DNA from: Lunularia cruciata
Taxonomy: Eukaryota > Streptophyta > Marchantiopsida > Lunulariales > Lunulariaceae
Assembly: GCA_948567375.1 (NCBI GenBank)
Contig: OX419761.1
Coordinates: 21,800,243-21,864,242, forward strand
Direction: 5' to 3'
DNA: 64,000 bases
In this document: positions 10,111 through 21,700 of the stretch, one piece after another
Position numbering within the stretch: position 1 is the stretch's first letter
Layout of the letters: each line of letters opens with the position of its first letter
The notes under the pieces: generated by a model
Seen by the model: only the letters and a program-made list of their open reading frames with translations
Told to the model about the DNA's origin: nothing
Database searches by the model: none
Program-made: the position numbers and the translations under genes

Positions 10111-13100
10111 TGTGACAACCCGGCAAATATCACTTTTGCGGTAATCGGGTAAGTAAAGTTCGTTCCCGTAGAGATACGAGTCAGAAATGTCCTAATACAA
10201 AGCAAAGTAACAATTTCAGTTCTTCTTGAGTTCTTCTTTAGTCTCTCAGGTAGAAACCACACCTAGAAGAGAGTAACAAGCACTGACTCGCAGTCTTGTC
10301 ACAAATTCACACTCCTTAATCACAACTCCATCAATTATTTCCAAACAATCTTGATTGTGATGATTCAGGCTCTCCCAAAAACGGCACTTCATTGCAAAAT
10401 GACTTCGCCTCAGAATTGTGTTCCACCCTTCCACTGAAGGCACAATTTCCGCAATCGAAATTGCTTCACATCAACTTTGCACTGCACTCACAAATGCAGA
10501 ATACTACCAACACTACAATTCCTCTCAGATCTGTCAAGGCATTGCTTCAATTGCACTTCACTCAGGATCAAACACACAGAATGAAGATCAAGGCTGTGGA
10601 ATCCAACATCCAACAAGCACTCTGACTTGCACTTCGAATTTCTCCAAACATTCACAAACACAATTACAAAGTTGATACTCGGAATCAAGCTCAAGCAACG
10701 AGCACTGCTTCACAGCACTTTGCTTTATCTATTCTCAGAAATAATGAGCATTGAACAACATTTTCCTGCAAATGCCACTCTTAAATAGTGAAGCAATCGA
10801 CAATTCTAACAATTATACCGTTTCTACATCAACTGTTCTAACCTGTAGATCCAAAATGACAATGCACCTCTTCATATCTGCCCCTTCAAATCTCAAATTG
10901 GTTACTAATCCGATCCGATGTCTACTTCTTCCTCGGCTTTCAAACCCGAACCCGAAGTAATCTTACTTCCTACTACTCTATCCTCGGGTTTCACAACTCC
11001 TACATCTTCTACCAGATCCAGCAATTCTCTTTCATGATCTGAAATTGCACTAGCGGGTAATCTATCTAACTCCTCATCCTTCGACCCACTCTTCTCTACT
11101 GTCGCTGAGGGCAACTCCGAAGACATTTGGATCCTGATGTTATCTACTTTGGGTTTTGCTTTAACATCCTGCCGAAGCTTTTCTAACTCTATTCTTACTA
11201 AGTCTAATCTAATCGCGATATTGTCTTCTACTTCTAAGATCTTCCTATCTACACGAGTTCTCAATTTAATCAACAAGGCATTCAAATCTGTATCTTTTGC
11301 TTGTCTTCGCCTCGTCTCCTGCACCAACAACTTCAACTCGTGCAAACACGCTTCTTCAATTCAAACGCTGGTCTCTGTACTTAACATCGCGTTTACCCTG
11401 AGGACTATCTCCTGCAATGGCTCTAATCTTGTCTTCCTTTCTCGTTCCCGATCTGCAAGCCATTCCTCTCTGTACATCGCCAATTCTCTTCGAATTCGGC
11501 CTTCACCGCGTCCTTCTCTTTCTCCTTCTGTGCAACCTACTCTTCCTGATTACGAAGTAAGTCTCCTAATCTCTCTTCTTCTCCATATCTTGCAGCCAAC
11601 TCTCGCTGCCAAAGTTGCTTCTTCTCCTCCATACTCTCCATCACTCGATTGAGCTCTTGATCCTTCGATGCTACCCTTGCCATAGCATGGATGAGCTCTA
11701 CTCTTGAATCAGCAAACTGCTGCTTCAAGATTTCAAATTCAGCTACTTGTCTCTCCCTTACGACGTCACTTTTCCTCGCAAGATCCTCTCGATAGCTCAC
11801 TTCTCTCTTCAGGTCTTCGATTACCTGACTTCTCTCCACTGCTTCCACTTGCAGTACTTCTCTCTCCTTCTCACCTTGGGTTATACTCTTCTTCAACTCC
11901 AAGTTTTCTTCTTCTAATCTCAATACCACCTGCAATACAGTCTTTACCTCTGGACAAGTCGACTGCATCTCCTTCTTCTTCTTCTCCAACTTCACCAACA
12001 GCGGGCATACTACCATCTACATGTAATCTACTCCATTACTGATACCTTTGTCGTCTCGCATAGTAGTCTCTCTTCGTTCTTCGTGTTCTCCCGATACTCG
12101 CTTTCTTCTCTGGAGTCTTCGTATCGGAATTGATGCCTCACTACCCGAGCTTCCTTCTACCTCTTCCTTCACTCTACTCGGTCCCGCTTCACACTTCGCC
12201 TTACGTCTCAAGCAAATTCCTTGCTGTACTGCGATCTTCTTCTCCTCAAGCATCGGTACTTCGTCTTCCAGCGCCGCATTGTCTTCGGCTTTTACTTCGG
12301 CTTGAATTTCTTCTTCGTATTCTTCAGCCACTGGTGCCGAGGTCATTTCTCCACCGTCTTCACTGTCACTGCTTGTATCTCCGCTCTGCAGTGTCAACTC
12401 AGGTTCCTCCTCACGTTCCGAGTCCTCCGTCTTGAGCTCGGCTTCGCCTTCTGAGTCTTCATCTTCCGACTCAATCACCACCATTCCTCGCCTCGGGTTA
12501 TTTTTCTGCATCTTCCGAGGTTTCTTGTTTTCTTCGGCGTCTGCTTGCCGAGTTTTCTTCTTCGTCGGGGTACTTTCAACGACCTCCACGTTCTTCCCTG
12601 TCTTTGCGTAGTAATCGTCTGTGCTCCGGATTTGGAGAATGTATTCCTGCTCCTCCGCGTCGACTTCTCTTCTCAAATCAGGATGGAAATGAGACACCAT
12701 TCGATTACGCTCAGCCACATTGAGCAGATTTAACCCGAGGTAAAAGTGGGCTGCAAATGGTACGATGTAGTGTGGAGGCGACTTATCTCGCAGATTCCAC
12801 ACCATCTGCCTTGTTCTTCCGTGAAAGCACCTTGCCCAATTTATCGGTTCTCCTGCAAATAACTTGTGAAAGAACACCGCTTGGTGTTTCATCACATAGG
12901 TAGTTCTCTCCGGCTTCAAGAGGGCCATTAGTGCACTCACAATTCCCCTCCTCACTGGGTCCTTATAACTCTCAACTTTATACCCATTCTTCGTCCTCTT
13001 CGACGAGAAGGCTTCTCTCACCTCCTACGTTTCTTGAGCTATCTCTCCTTTCCCCAAGAATGTGGCTCCCTGCTCCGAGCCTGCCTCCTTCCCGAGTACG

Positions 13101-13890
13101 AGTCTCCAATCCGACTCTGTCCAGCGAGCCGGATTTCCTCTCTTCCCTTCTTCCTCGGGACCATCAAGACATTTACTCTCGATGATTTCTGTCATGAATC
13201 CTGGAAAACTTACGTTCCAATTCCATGCCAGAAAGGTGATCCGAAGTTGGCTCAAGACTTCGATCCTTGCTACTACATCTAATCTCCAAATTGCATGATT
13301 TCTCACTGCAAATTCGGAGTTCTTCTTCCCTCCTCCCATCTCTTCTACTTTCTTTCGGTCTCTCGATTTCTCTCTCTCGACTTCTCCCTTATGCACTAAC
13401 ACGAGTCCAACTCTATGTCCCTTTCTCCGATCACCTGCAAGACAACTCCTCAATGGCAAAGGAAAATTGCTCGACATTTCGTCGTTGCAGTTTTGATTTT
13501 TATAGAGTTGCACTTCTTTGTCTTCCGTCACTTCGAGTTTCTACCGAGAAATCACACCTCCGGCATGCACCTGTCACTGTCGCCCCACCTTCGCGCGTAT
13601 GAGCCGCCAATTTTGAAACGGCCCCTTCTTGAATTTCTCGCCCCGATGAAAGGTTGTTAGACTTTCTTTGCCTCGGGTTGAGCTCCCCCCGAGCCGAAGA
13701 CAATTTACTTTGTATTGTATGCTGACACGGCATTTCAGAGTACTTCACCTTATGACCCGAAGTCACTTTACTTTGGGTTTCACCCCAAAGACAGTTTTCT
13801 TCGTCTTCTTCGGCCAAACAAGCACAATCCGACTTCTCTATACACTTCTTCTCCTTTATTTGAAAGAAAACAAAAAATGTGGGCACCACA
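10111..13890 (-). mobile_element. Element B copy 3 (B3), inserted in B1
   Basis: Ends are TGTGACAACCCGG at 10111 and GTGGGCACCACA ending at 13890, flanked by a perfect CTCGG duplication (10106-10110 and 13891-13895). Length is 3,780 bp. It is the best preserved copy and has the highest GC and CpG content of the three, which suggests it is the youngest. Same orientation as B1. Confidence 0.92.
10905..13531 (-). pseudogene. B3 gene: best copy of the B protein (about 870 aa)
   Basis: From an ATG at 13531 a single frame runs to 11537, broken only by two TAG stops (13025-13027 and 12017-12019); a frameshift then leads to the last frame (11345-10905). Parts in order: N-terminus with the block ITFLAWNWNVSFPG (about 13,220); conserved domain 13,000-12,640 with KNGYKVESYKDPVRRGIV, AVFFHKLFAG, WARCFHGRTRQMVW, HFYLGLNLL and SHFHPDLRREV; Lys-rich then acidic Ser/Glu region 12,560-12,150; coiled coil 12,010-11,000; tail GSGLKAEEEVDIGSD. 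The Ser/Glu region resembles a nuclear-type acidic linker. No nuclease, polymerase, integrase, protease or zinc knuckle was seen. Function unknown; a structural, gag-like role for a non-autonomous element is a guess. Confidence 0.7.
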
Positions 13891-13895
13891 CTCGG

Positions 13896-15354
13896 CCTTT
13901 GGGTTCCAACCACTCTACTTCTTGCACCTTACCCAAAAGTCACGATCTTCGTACCTTCAAAGTTTCTTCTTCTGAACTTTCTCCTCCTTCTAGAGTAACT
14001 TTACTGGGCCCCACTTCAGATGCAGTTATCACATTCTTATCCTTGGTAGTCCGGGGTTGTGCCACAACTTCTTCTCCCTTCTTCTTCTCACTTCCTTGTT
14101 CAAGCATAGAAACTTTGGAACTCGGCTTTCTTGCCTTGATCATTGGCTGTCGTGTTTGCTGAACCTCCGCTTTGCCTTTGCTGTCACTACTCAATTCTTC
14201 ACTCTGTAGAATGAACTCCTCTTCCTCTCCCGACATTCCTTCCTTTGATCCAGTTTCTCCTTCCAACTCTTCTTCTACTTCCGGCATGGCTCCCTTCATC
14301 TTTACTACCACCGCCATTGGGTTAAGCTTCGGAACCTTCTGGGGCTAGACTGTCACAACACAACTCTCAGGCTTGGCTCTCTTTCTTGCCCTTGGAAGGT
14401 CAATTGTAACAATTTTCTCCTTCCCACTCTCCTTGTAGTACTCATCCCCATCTTGCACTCTCTCCATATAATATTGCTCATCTACATTTGCCTCCTTTCG
14501 TAAATCCGGATGAAAGTGCAAATGCATTCAATTTTGTTCTTCCAAAGTCAGCAAGTTCCAAAATAAAACCCAAAATAAAAGTGCACTGCAAATGGTACAA
14601 AGTAATGTGGTGGCATATCCATTCTCCATCCCAAAATCATTTGCCCTACTCTCTGATGCAGACATTTTGCCCAATCTAATGCCTCTCCTGCAAACATTTG
14701 GTGAATAAACACCGCCTGTTGCATCATAACATTTGGGGTTTGCTTTGGCTTGAACATTGCCATCATTGCGCTTACTATCCCTCTCCGCTTGGGGTCTCTA
14801 TAACTATCCACCTTATACCCATTCTTAGTGCGAGGTCAATTGAATGAATTCCTCACTTTGGCAGTCTCTTTTGAAGCATCACAATTCTGATAGAAGGTGG
14901 TACCTCCTACCGCTCCTACTTCTCTTCCCAAAACTACTCTCCAATTTGCCTCCATCCATCAAGCGGGATTCCCTCTCTTTCCCTCCTTCTTTGGTCCATC
15001 CTTGCAACTGCTTGCTGCAATTTCTACCATGAAATCTTGAAAACTAAAATTCCAATTCTAGGCCAAGAACGTGATACAAAGTCTCGTCAAGACTTTGATC
15101 CGCGCTATTACTTCTAATCTACAAATTGCAAGCCCTCTCACCGCACTTTGCTTACTCATTTTTGGGGTAATCGTGTGCTTCCTCACCTTCTTCCTATGGA
15201 AGATTGTTCCTAAGATCCTAACCCACTCCTCTTCTTGCGGATTTGCAATTTGCATTACTTTGGGTTGACTCTGAATAGGAACCGGGTAGCGACTGGACAT
15301 TGCTCTACTTCCTTGCACAACTTGTAATTTTATAGTCCTACGCCGATCAGTCAT
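13896..15354 (-). pseudogene. B1 gene, N-terminal half
   Basis: Starts MTDRRRTIKLQVVQ at 15354, matching the starts of B2 and B3. It contains RLCITFLA near 15,065 and the conserved domain at 14,840-14,490: GYKVDSYRDPKRRGIVSAMM, AVFIHQMFAG, WAKCLHQRVGQM, PPHYFVPFAVHFYFGF and HFHPDLRKEANVDEQ. A Lys/Arg segment and an acidic Ser/Glu region (14,317-13,940) follow before the B3 insertion. Several stops (near 14,837, 14,545 and 14,345) show it is dead. It continues at 10,105 on the other side of B3. The leader is 15,355-15,710. Confidence 0.65.
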
Positions 15355-15910
15355 TCTTTAGTTGCTCCTCCTCTCCTGTCTCCAATTTGGTGAAGTTGTT
15401 TCCTATCACTATCAAGAAGTTTTTGATCTTGAGGTCAGTACTTTCTTCCAGTGTACTTTCTTGATTGCGCCAACTCCAAAGAAGTTTGTTATAGGTTCTT
15501 CAATTCCGCTCACGCCACCCAATACAAAGTCTCTTCTTCTTCATCTTTGTCTTTGTGTCTTCGTGTCTTGACCCAAGGTCTACTTCAGGTTTTACTTCAA
15601 ACTCCCGCTTCTTCTTATTTCTTCAAATTAGCCCTCTTTAGGCTCTATCCACATACTTCTTCTTCAAATGCTAACAAAACAGAAAAAAAACAAAAAATGT
15701 GTGCACCACAGAAGTAGCACCTTTCTATTTCAATTTCTAGCACTAACCAAACATTATTATAGCATTCTAAACATCCAAACCCAAAACTTTTTGGTATTTT
15801 CCCCTTTCTTACTCTCCATACTTGCAATTGTGAAAATTGGGGATGCGGAAATTGAAAACTTAACCACACCTTCAATTAGGAGTACTCACGATTGCAAATT
15901 AGCCTAAATA

Positions 15911-16053
15911 AATACTACCTCTATCTTAACTGTGAATAACTCTAGCTAATAATGACTAATTTAATACTTAGTTAAACTCAAAAAATAATTATTTCAATTA
16001 CTCAAAATACCAAAATAAATACCCTAGTAGAGTATACATGCACATATGGGTGT
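15911..16053 (-). mobile_element. Diverged family A LTR fragment (A3)
   Basis: On the minus strand it reads ACACCCATATGTGCATG, then TTGGTATT, TTAGTCATTATTAGCTAGAGTTA and AAGATAGAG in the order of the first 150 bases of the family A LTR, at roughly 65-70% identity. The rest of the LTR is not recognisable. It marks an older relative of the family. Confidence 0.55.
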
Positions 16054-16162
16054 TTCAACAAAAATTCTCTTGGAGTTATCTTACTACTAACTTTGTCTGT
16101 ACAATTTGTGAGAATTTAAGATCAAGTGACCCAGGTAGAAAATGTCATAGAGTGCATTAACT

Positions 16163-16681
16163 ATGATGGTTAATAGTCTAATTGAGGTATTTTCTCTTCT
16201 AAGGAGAAGGACTGGAGGAGGAAATATGTTGATAAGCATTGGTTTCATGAGTGATTACACTACAAGAAGGTATTTGGCCCATAAATGCATACACACAATT
16301 TGGAAGTCTTATTTCAAAATGATGAGCACTATTTCCATCTTGGAAAGAGTGCAAAGATGCTACATGGTCATATAATCCTCAAGGTGAATATATAGATTTC
16401 CTACTAATGATAAAGGATTATGATTGGGTAATGATATCTATTTGAGTTAGGTATTGAAACATAAGTCAGGATGGATTCTCACAAACTCTACACACAAAGT
16501 TAGTGTCTTTGAACATCCATTTAAATAGATGGAGGTTCAAAGAGACTGTTGTGGAACAATTACTTGCTCATATTTTCCTAGAGAGTGATCTCATAGGCAA
16601 GAAAGAGGCTTTATATGAGATCTTAGACAAGGAGGATCTTAGCCATGATCTAATAGAGGAGGAAGAGGAGAAGAATGAGTA
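16163..16681 (+). pseudogene. Decayed ORF of unknown function
   Basis: A 70-codon open frame (starting near MMVNSLIEVFSLL) is followed, after a frame change at about 16,370 and stops at 16,424 and 16,436, by NPQGEYIDFLLMIKDYDWV and then, in one frame to a TAA... TAA-free Glu-rich end, RWRFKETVVEQLLAHIF and GKKEALYEILDKEDL before a stop at 16,679-16,681. Amino-acid composition (amphipathic, Glu-rich C-terminus) looks like true former coding sequence. I do not recognise the family. Confidence 0.35.
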
Positions 16682-18899
16682 AAAGTAGAGTTAATATCTT
16701 CTTCAAATAACCTCATATCTTCAATGTTTTTAATAATTAGATGAAATTTGACAAGTGCTTTTACTCTTTCTATTTCCTTATTTGGAATTTTATTAGAGGA
16801 TAAAATAGTACTTAAATTAGTTTTCTTTAGTGTAACATGTCTATTTATGTATATATCACCACTTCCATGATCATCATTAAGATGACTTCATATTAGATGA
16901 TAGAGAAGTAAATGGACGAGGATGAGAAAATCCCTATACCACAACTACCATGATATTTTTTGGCCCAAGGAGAAAGAGAGAGTTTTATAAAGTGAGACTT
17001 ACATAATAGATATATATTATATCTAATTGTATAAAGAGGATAAATAGACAAAGAGAGAGAGAGAGAGAGCTTGATACAAAGAGGACTATAGTATAAAGAA
17101 AGACAAGATTAGCTCAATTAGATGCTCTTGTTACATTTAGAAAGATTATGTGGTGATTTGGCTACTTATTAAAAAATATATTTAAGTAAAAGGCTACTTA
17201 TAACCAGGATTAAGCTAGAGGAGGCATAGTAATATAATAGCTCAATTAGATACTCTTATCACATTTAAGAGATTAAGAGATTACATGATGTGGCTAGAAT
17301 TGATAAGTTTTATATGGAACAAATGACTATGAAAAAGATTATGCTAGAGGAGATATAGAGTGCTCTAGGTTATTATAAGACTCATGTTCCATCTATTATA
17401 TAGTTTCAAGATCTAAGTTGTTAACATTGAAGTGTTTTGTGTTAGAGACTTTGAGGTTCATATCCTTTATCATTACCTTTTAGTGCTCTTTCACCCTTAT
17501 CTCCTACACTAAGATGGAGAGTAAGATTGAGGTACTTGAAAAAAGGAGGATTAGGTTGAGAGTTGAGGTAGTTATTCTAGAGGATTTGTTGAGGAGGAGG
17601 CTATTGTATTGAAATTTATTTATCGGATTAATCCTTAATGTAACTTTAGGAGGAAAACCTTTGTTTTGATATTGGATGTCTAGTAGATATTAAATGAGAT
17701 AGCACTCTTCTCTTTGGATGGATATCAATCCTCCCTTTAGCTAGTAGTAAGTTGATAGAGAGGTTTGGATGGACTTCATTTAAAGCCATAAACAATTCCA
17801 TCTATATGCCTCAATCTATATTACAAGAAGTCATCTAATATTTTGTGAACTAGTTTGAGGTTATTTTTTGGATAGATAGTAGTTGCCATGAGATTTCATA
17901 CTTTCTTTGATCTATGTTGGAAGAGTGTTTCCAAATGTTCATGATGATGACTATCTTATATTTCTTATTTAACTTCTTGGGTGGAATCATTCACAAAAGA
18001 TGGTAGTGTCACCACATCTAGCACACTATAAAGAGAATAATGAAAAGTAATCACTTCACTACAAATCTGTTCCAATCACTTAGGGATATTTTTTGAGAGT
18101 CCAATCACCCTAATAACTACAACCTTGAAGTAGTGTTCTACCCTTCCCAGAATTCATGACCACATAGGAGTCATGGATGGATCCACAACTTGATCTTTCA
18201 ATATAGTGGTACTTTTGTAATAATCCTTACTCTCAATAGTCTCTCACCATATTGCCATTTGTTGTTTGGAGCCTCCAAAGATGAATACTTTAGTCAAACA
18301 CAAATGATACCCCTCACTCAAGTATCTCTACTCCTACTTCAATATTCCTCACCTCTAATCAATTATGCATGTAGTCCTTCATAAAAGGTGCAAAAAAATA
18401 CACATATATTGATACAAGATTTTGATGGTATAAAATTTATTTATTGCAAAAGAAGGATGCACTAAATGAACATGTTAGATATCAAACAGAAGCACTTCAT
18501 ACATGTCCTACATAGCTGTCCCAAGAGATCAAGTAGCTAAAATCTGCTAGAAATCTCCTATTTACATATATGGCTGTACTTTCTAATCCTATCTTGATTA
18601 CTTATCTTATCCTAATCTAACATAAGTAAGCAAAACCCACATGGAACAACTAACCCAACCTCGTTACTTGTCATTTGTTGCTACTTTGTTGAGTAGTTTT
18701 CTAACACCAGTTATTCATATTATAGCCAAAAAAATTCTATATGAGTACAAAGGGCTATGGGTCACACTTACAAAGTAGGCAGATCCTATCCTAACTATAA
18801 GACAAACCATCTTTGTATTATATGGTTAATGATCATGTTATACAAAGTTGCCTACACATTTGTAAGTTGTAATGGTGCATCTTGTGTCAAACTTCCTTC
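16682..18899. other. Gene-free AT-rich repeat-like DNA
   Basis: Stops are dense in all frames. A short GA microsatellite lies at 17,054-17,070. No LTR end, primer site or domain was recognised. The right part may be the non-coding 3' region of the B-related gene at 18,900-21,700, but I could not align it with the B 3' region. Confidence 0.4.
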
Positions 18900-21700
18900 T
18901 CTTTTACACCATCTAATGAGCTCTACAAGCTCCTTCCTATAACTGCCAACTTCTTGTACAAAATGGTCTATGTCTCCTAGAACTCAGAGGTAATATGAGC
19001 CTACAGCTTGATAAGAAATGCCTTGAGTTGGTCATTCATGTAGACTTTTCTTTCCAATGCATTGATTTGGGTTATGAGGTCCTTCAAGTTTGTATGCTAT
19101 GGGTGCTCAATTGCTATTTTTTCTAGTTGGTTGAGGAGTTGGGTAGTTATGTATCCAATAGTTATGAACAGACCAATTTCTTCATTCTCCAAGTTTGTTT
19201 GTTCACTTTGGAGCTCCACAGTCACTTCATCACAAACCTTCATCTTCATTTCATCCTCCTCATTCTTTTGACGCTTGAGGCTTGTAGTAAGCTCTTTAAT
19301 AAAAAAGGTTTGTCAGCCCTTTGAGATTCTTGTTATAGGCTTAGGCAATAGTTGTCTGGAACAGGCCTCTTCTAACTGTATTTGTAAAGATGCTACCTCC
19401 TTGTCTCATCCACATAATTGCTCTTCATGTTTAGTTTGTTGTTGAGCAACTTTGTTACTAATGTTGTCAAGATCTGCTCAAACATCATAGAACATCCTCT
19501 TTGTGAGCATGTCCTTATGATATTTCTCCAACAAATAATCTCTCTCTCTTTGGAACAAGTTTCCAATATACCAAAGCTTTTGCTTGAATTTCTTTAGCTC
19601 AGTACAAAGTAAGGCCTTTTCCTTTGTACTCTTTTGTGCAAGATGGTGGACTTGTGTTACATAGGTTATTGTGTCCATGATGATATTATCAATCTCCATG
19701 TAGAATGGCTTGAATTCCTCTTATGCTTCCATCATTGGCACCACCATGTAATGATATAAAACATCATCAACCACAAGAGGAAGTTATTCTCATGTTATTT
19801 CACAATACCACTTAATAACTCCATGATATTATCAATCTTTCTCACTACATCATTTACCAATTGTTGATGTGGAGTTTTCTCCTTGCAATCATCTCCAGCT
19901 TTAGCATGGGTTGTGGCTGTATCATGAATGCCATTAGTACCCTCTCTCTCATTATTTATTCTTCCTTCCATGAACTCCTCCTCCTTAATTTTGTAGACCT
20001 CTTCTTTTGTAAGAGGTTCCTTATCCAGATTGCATTCTTTGTTACATGGTCTGGTTCATTTGTATGGATCTTGTCACCCTACTCTCTTTGTGATGACCTA
20101 ACCTTGTTATCCAAAGCACCTAGGTCAAAGTTAATAGTGGTCACTTTCTTGGGTGTCCTCTTCAAGTGGAAAATAAGGATGCTTCATTGTTCCTTAAATC
20201 AACCTTTCCATGATCTGATGCGGTTTCTGATCCAGAGTGGCATGCTTTGTCCAAGTTGTCTTTGTTTCCCTTATTTTTGGGTCCTCATTTGCTTCCACTT
20301 TTGCTTGAGGATCTATCAACCACTTGAGGATATTGTTTTTGTTTCTTGGAAGCTTGAACCATAGGTTGTGTGGTAGGTATTTTTTCACAAATTTTTGTTT
20401 TATTGTCAGATTCATCCACTAGGATTAACTTCCTTGAGCCAGCATACTCTTATTTCTCAATTTCTTTGGTTAAGGTTGGATGCTCATTGAGGTATTGTAG
20501 AGGATGGAAGTGGCTTAGGTATTTCTTCTTTTCCTTCTTTATAAGGAGGTTCATACCTTTGTAGAAGTGTAGTATGAACAGTGACATGATTTTTGCCCCT
20601 CCTTCCTTAGTCATATCTTGTACTAACTTAGCCACTCATTCATGAAACATTCATGCCCCACTCACTAACGTGTGCTTGTGAAGAAGTTGGAAGAAAATGG
20701 CATCGTTCAGATTCACATAGGTTCAATTTTTGTTGTATTGTAAGATTCATCCACTAGGATTAACTTCCTTGAGCCAACATACTCTTATTTCTCAATTTCT
20801 TTGGTTAAGGTTGGATGCTCATTGAAGTATTGTAGAGGATGGAAGTGGCTTAGGTATTCCTTCTTTTCCTTCTTTATAAGGAGGTTCATACCTTTGTAGA
20901 AGTGTTGTATGAATAGTGATATGATTTTTGCCCCTCCTTCCTTAGTCATATCTTGTACTAACTTAGCCACTCATTCATGAAACATTCATGCCCAACTCAC
21001 TAATTTGTGCTTGTAAAGAAGTTGGAAGAAAATGGCATCGTTCAGATTCACATAGGTAAATTATTTTTACTTGAAGAGTTTCATGATCAATTAAGTGATC
21101 ACTCTTTAGATAGGATCTTTGAGGGAGTCAACTTAATAGCTATTAGTTATTTTCTCCTTTTCAAACAAGTTATTTATCTTGGCTTTGAGTTTTTTACTAG
21201 GACAACCGTGTGGGTATTTATAAACATCTAGCCAAATGATGAGGTTTCAGGTCCAAGGACAAATTGCTAGTAATCTTTTGTATAAAAGGTAGGACTTGGT
21301 TCAATATTGTCAAAATCTCTTCTAACATGGAGGCATTTGATAGGTTCTAGTTCCACAACAAAAAATCTAGTTTTCTACTTTGTATGTACTCTACACGGAG
21401 GTGAAGATACCACTTAGATATTTTGGGGTTTTTGATGAGAATGTTGGGAGTCTCTCGCTGTCTCCTCTTGTTTCTCACCTCTAGTACCATCACTATACTT
21501 GTTTGTAGAGTTACTAACAAGGGGATCTTTGTAACTTTCAACTTGTCACACATTGTTCTTTTGTCAATTTTTAAGCAAATGTTGCCTTGGTGTCTATGGT
21601 CAACAAATTTTTTATGAACTTTGTGTCCAATTTCATTGCTCTTGGGAGTTTTGCATTTGGGCCAAGTACATTCTTCCAATTCTCTTCCATCCTGTTGTAA
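18900..21700 (-). pseudogene. Old, diverged relative of the element B gene (D)
   Basis: Right to left: a basic N-terminal part (21,679-21,347, ending KLDFLLWN, compare FLAWNWN in B); a domain with AIFFQLLHKH, then AKLVQDMTKEGGAKI, HFYKGMNLL and YLSHFHPL (about 20,720-20,450 and again 21,050-20,785); a linker; and Glu/Lys coiled-coil segments (KEKALLCTELKKFKQKLW at 19,620; ERKVYMNDQLKAFLIKL at about 19,040). Order and spacing match B: compare AVFFHKLFAG..., HFYLGLNLL..., SHFHPDLRRE and the tail VDRKxLEV. Many stops. No element ends were found. Confidence 0.6.
20390..21056 (+). repeat. 335-bp tandem duplication inside the B-related gene
   Basis: Copies at 20,390-20,721 and 20,725-21,056, period 335 bp, about 96% identical, without indels. 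Each copy carries one complete HFYKGMNLL...YLSHFHPL block of the minus-strand gene. The duplication is much younger than the decay of the surrounding gene. Confidence 0.85.

Larger units (their letters stand above)
3823..15710 (-). mobile_element. Element B copy 1 (B1), outer member of the nested stack
   Basis: Plus-strand ends are TGTGACAACCCGG at 3823 and GTGTGCACCACA ending at 15710. A perfect 5-bp target duplication, GAAGT, flanks it at 3818-3822 and 15711-15715. Removing the two inner insertions (5459-9815 plus its 4-bp duplication, and 10111-13890 plus its 5-bp duplication) leaves about 3,742 bp, the size of B2 (3,660) and B3 (3,780). The element has no LTRs. Its ends share only TGTG/CACA with imperfect inverted similarity (TGTGACAACCC versus TGTGGTACCC in B2). 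TG...CA ends and a 5-bp duplication are what a retroviral-type integrase leaves, but the class is unknown. Confidence 0.85.

Noticed and set aside
10141..10190. Possible tRNA-like or RNA polymerase III box in the B end (GTTCGTTCCCGTAGAG)
   Set aside because: It does not match the B-box consensus well and no A-box lies at a proper distance.
17054..17070. GA microsatellite as a regulatory GAGA element
   Set aside because: Short simple repeat in gene-free DNA; no target gene.
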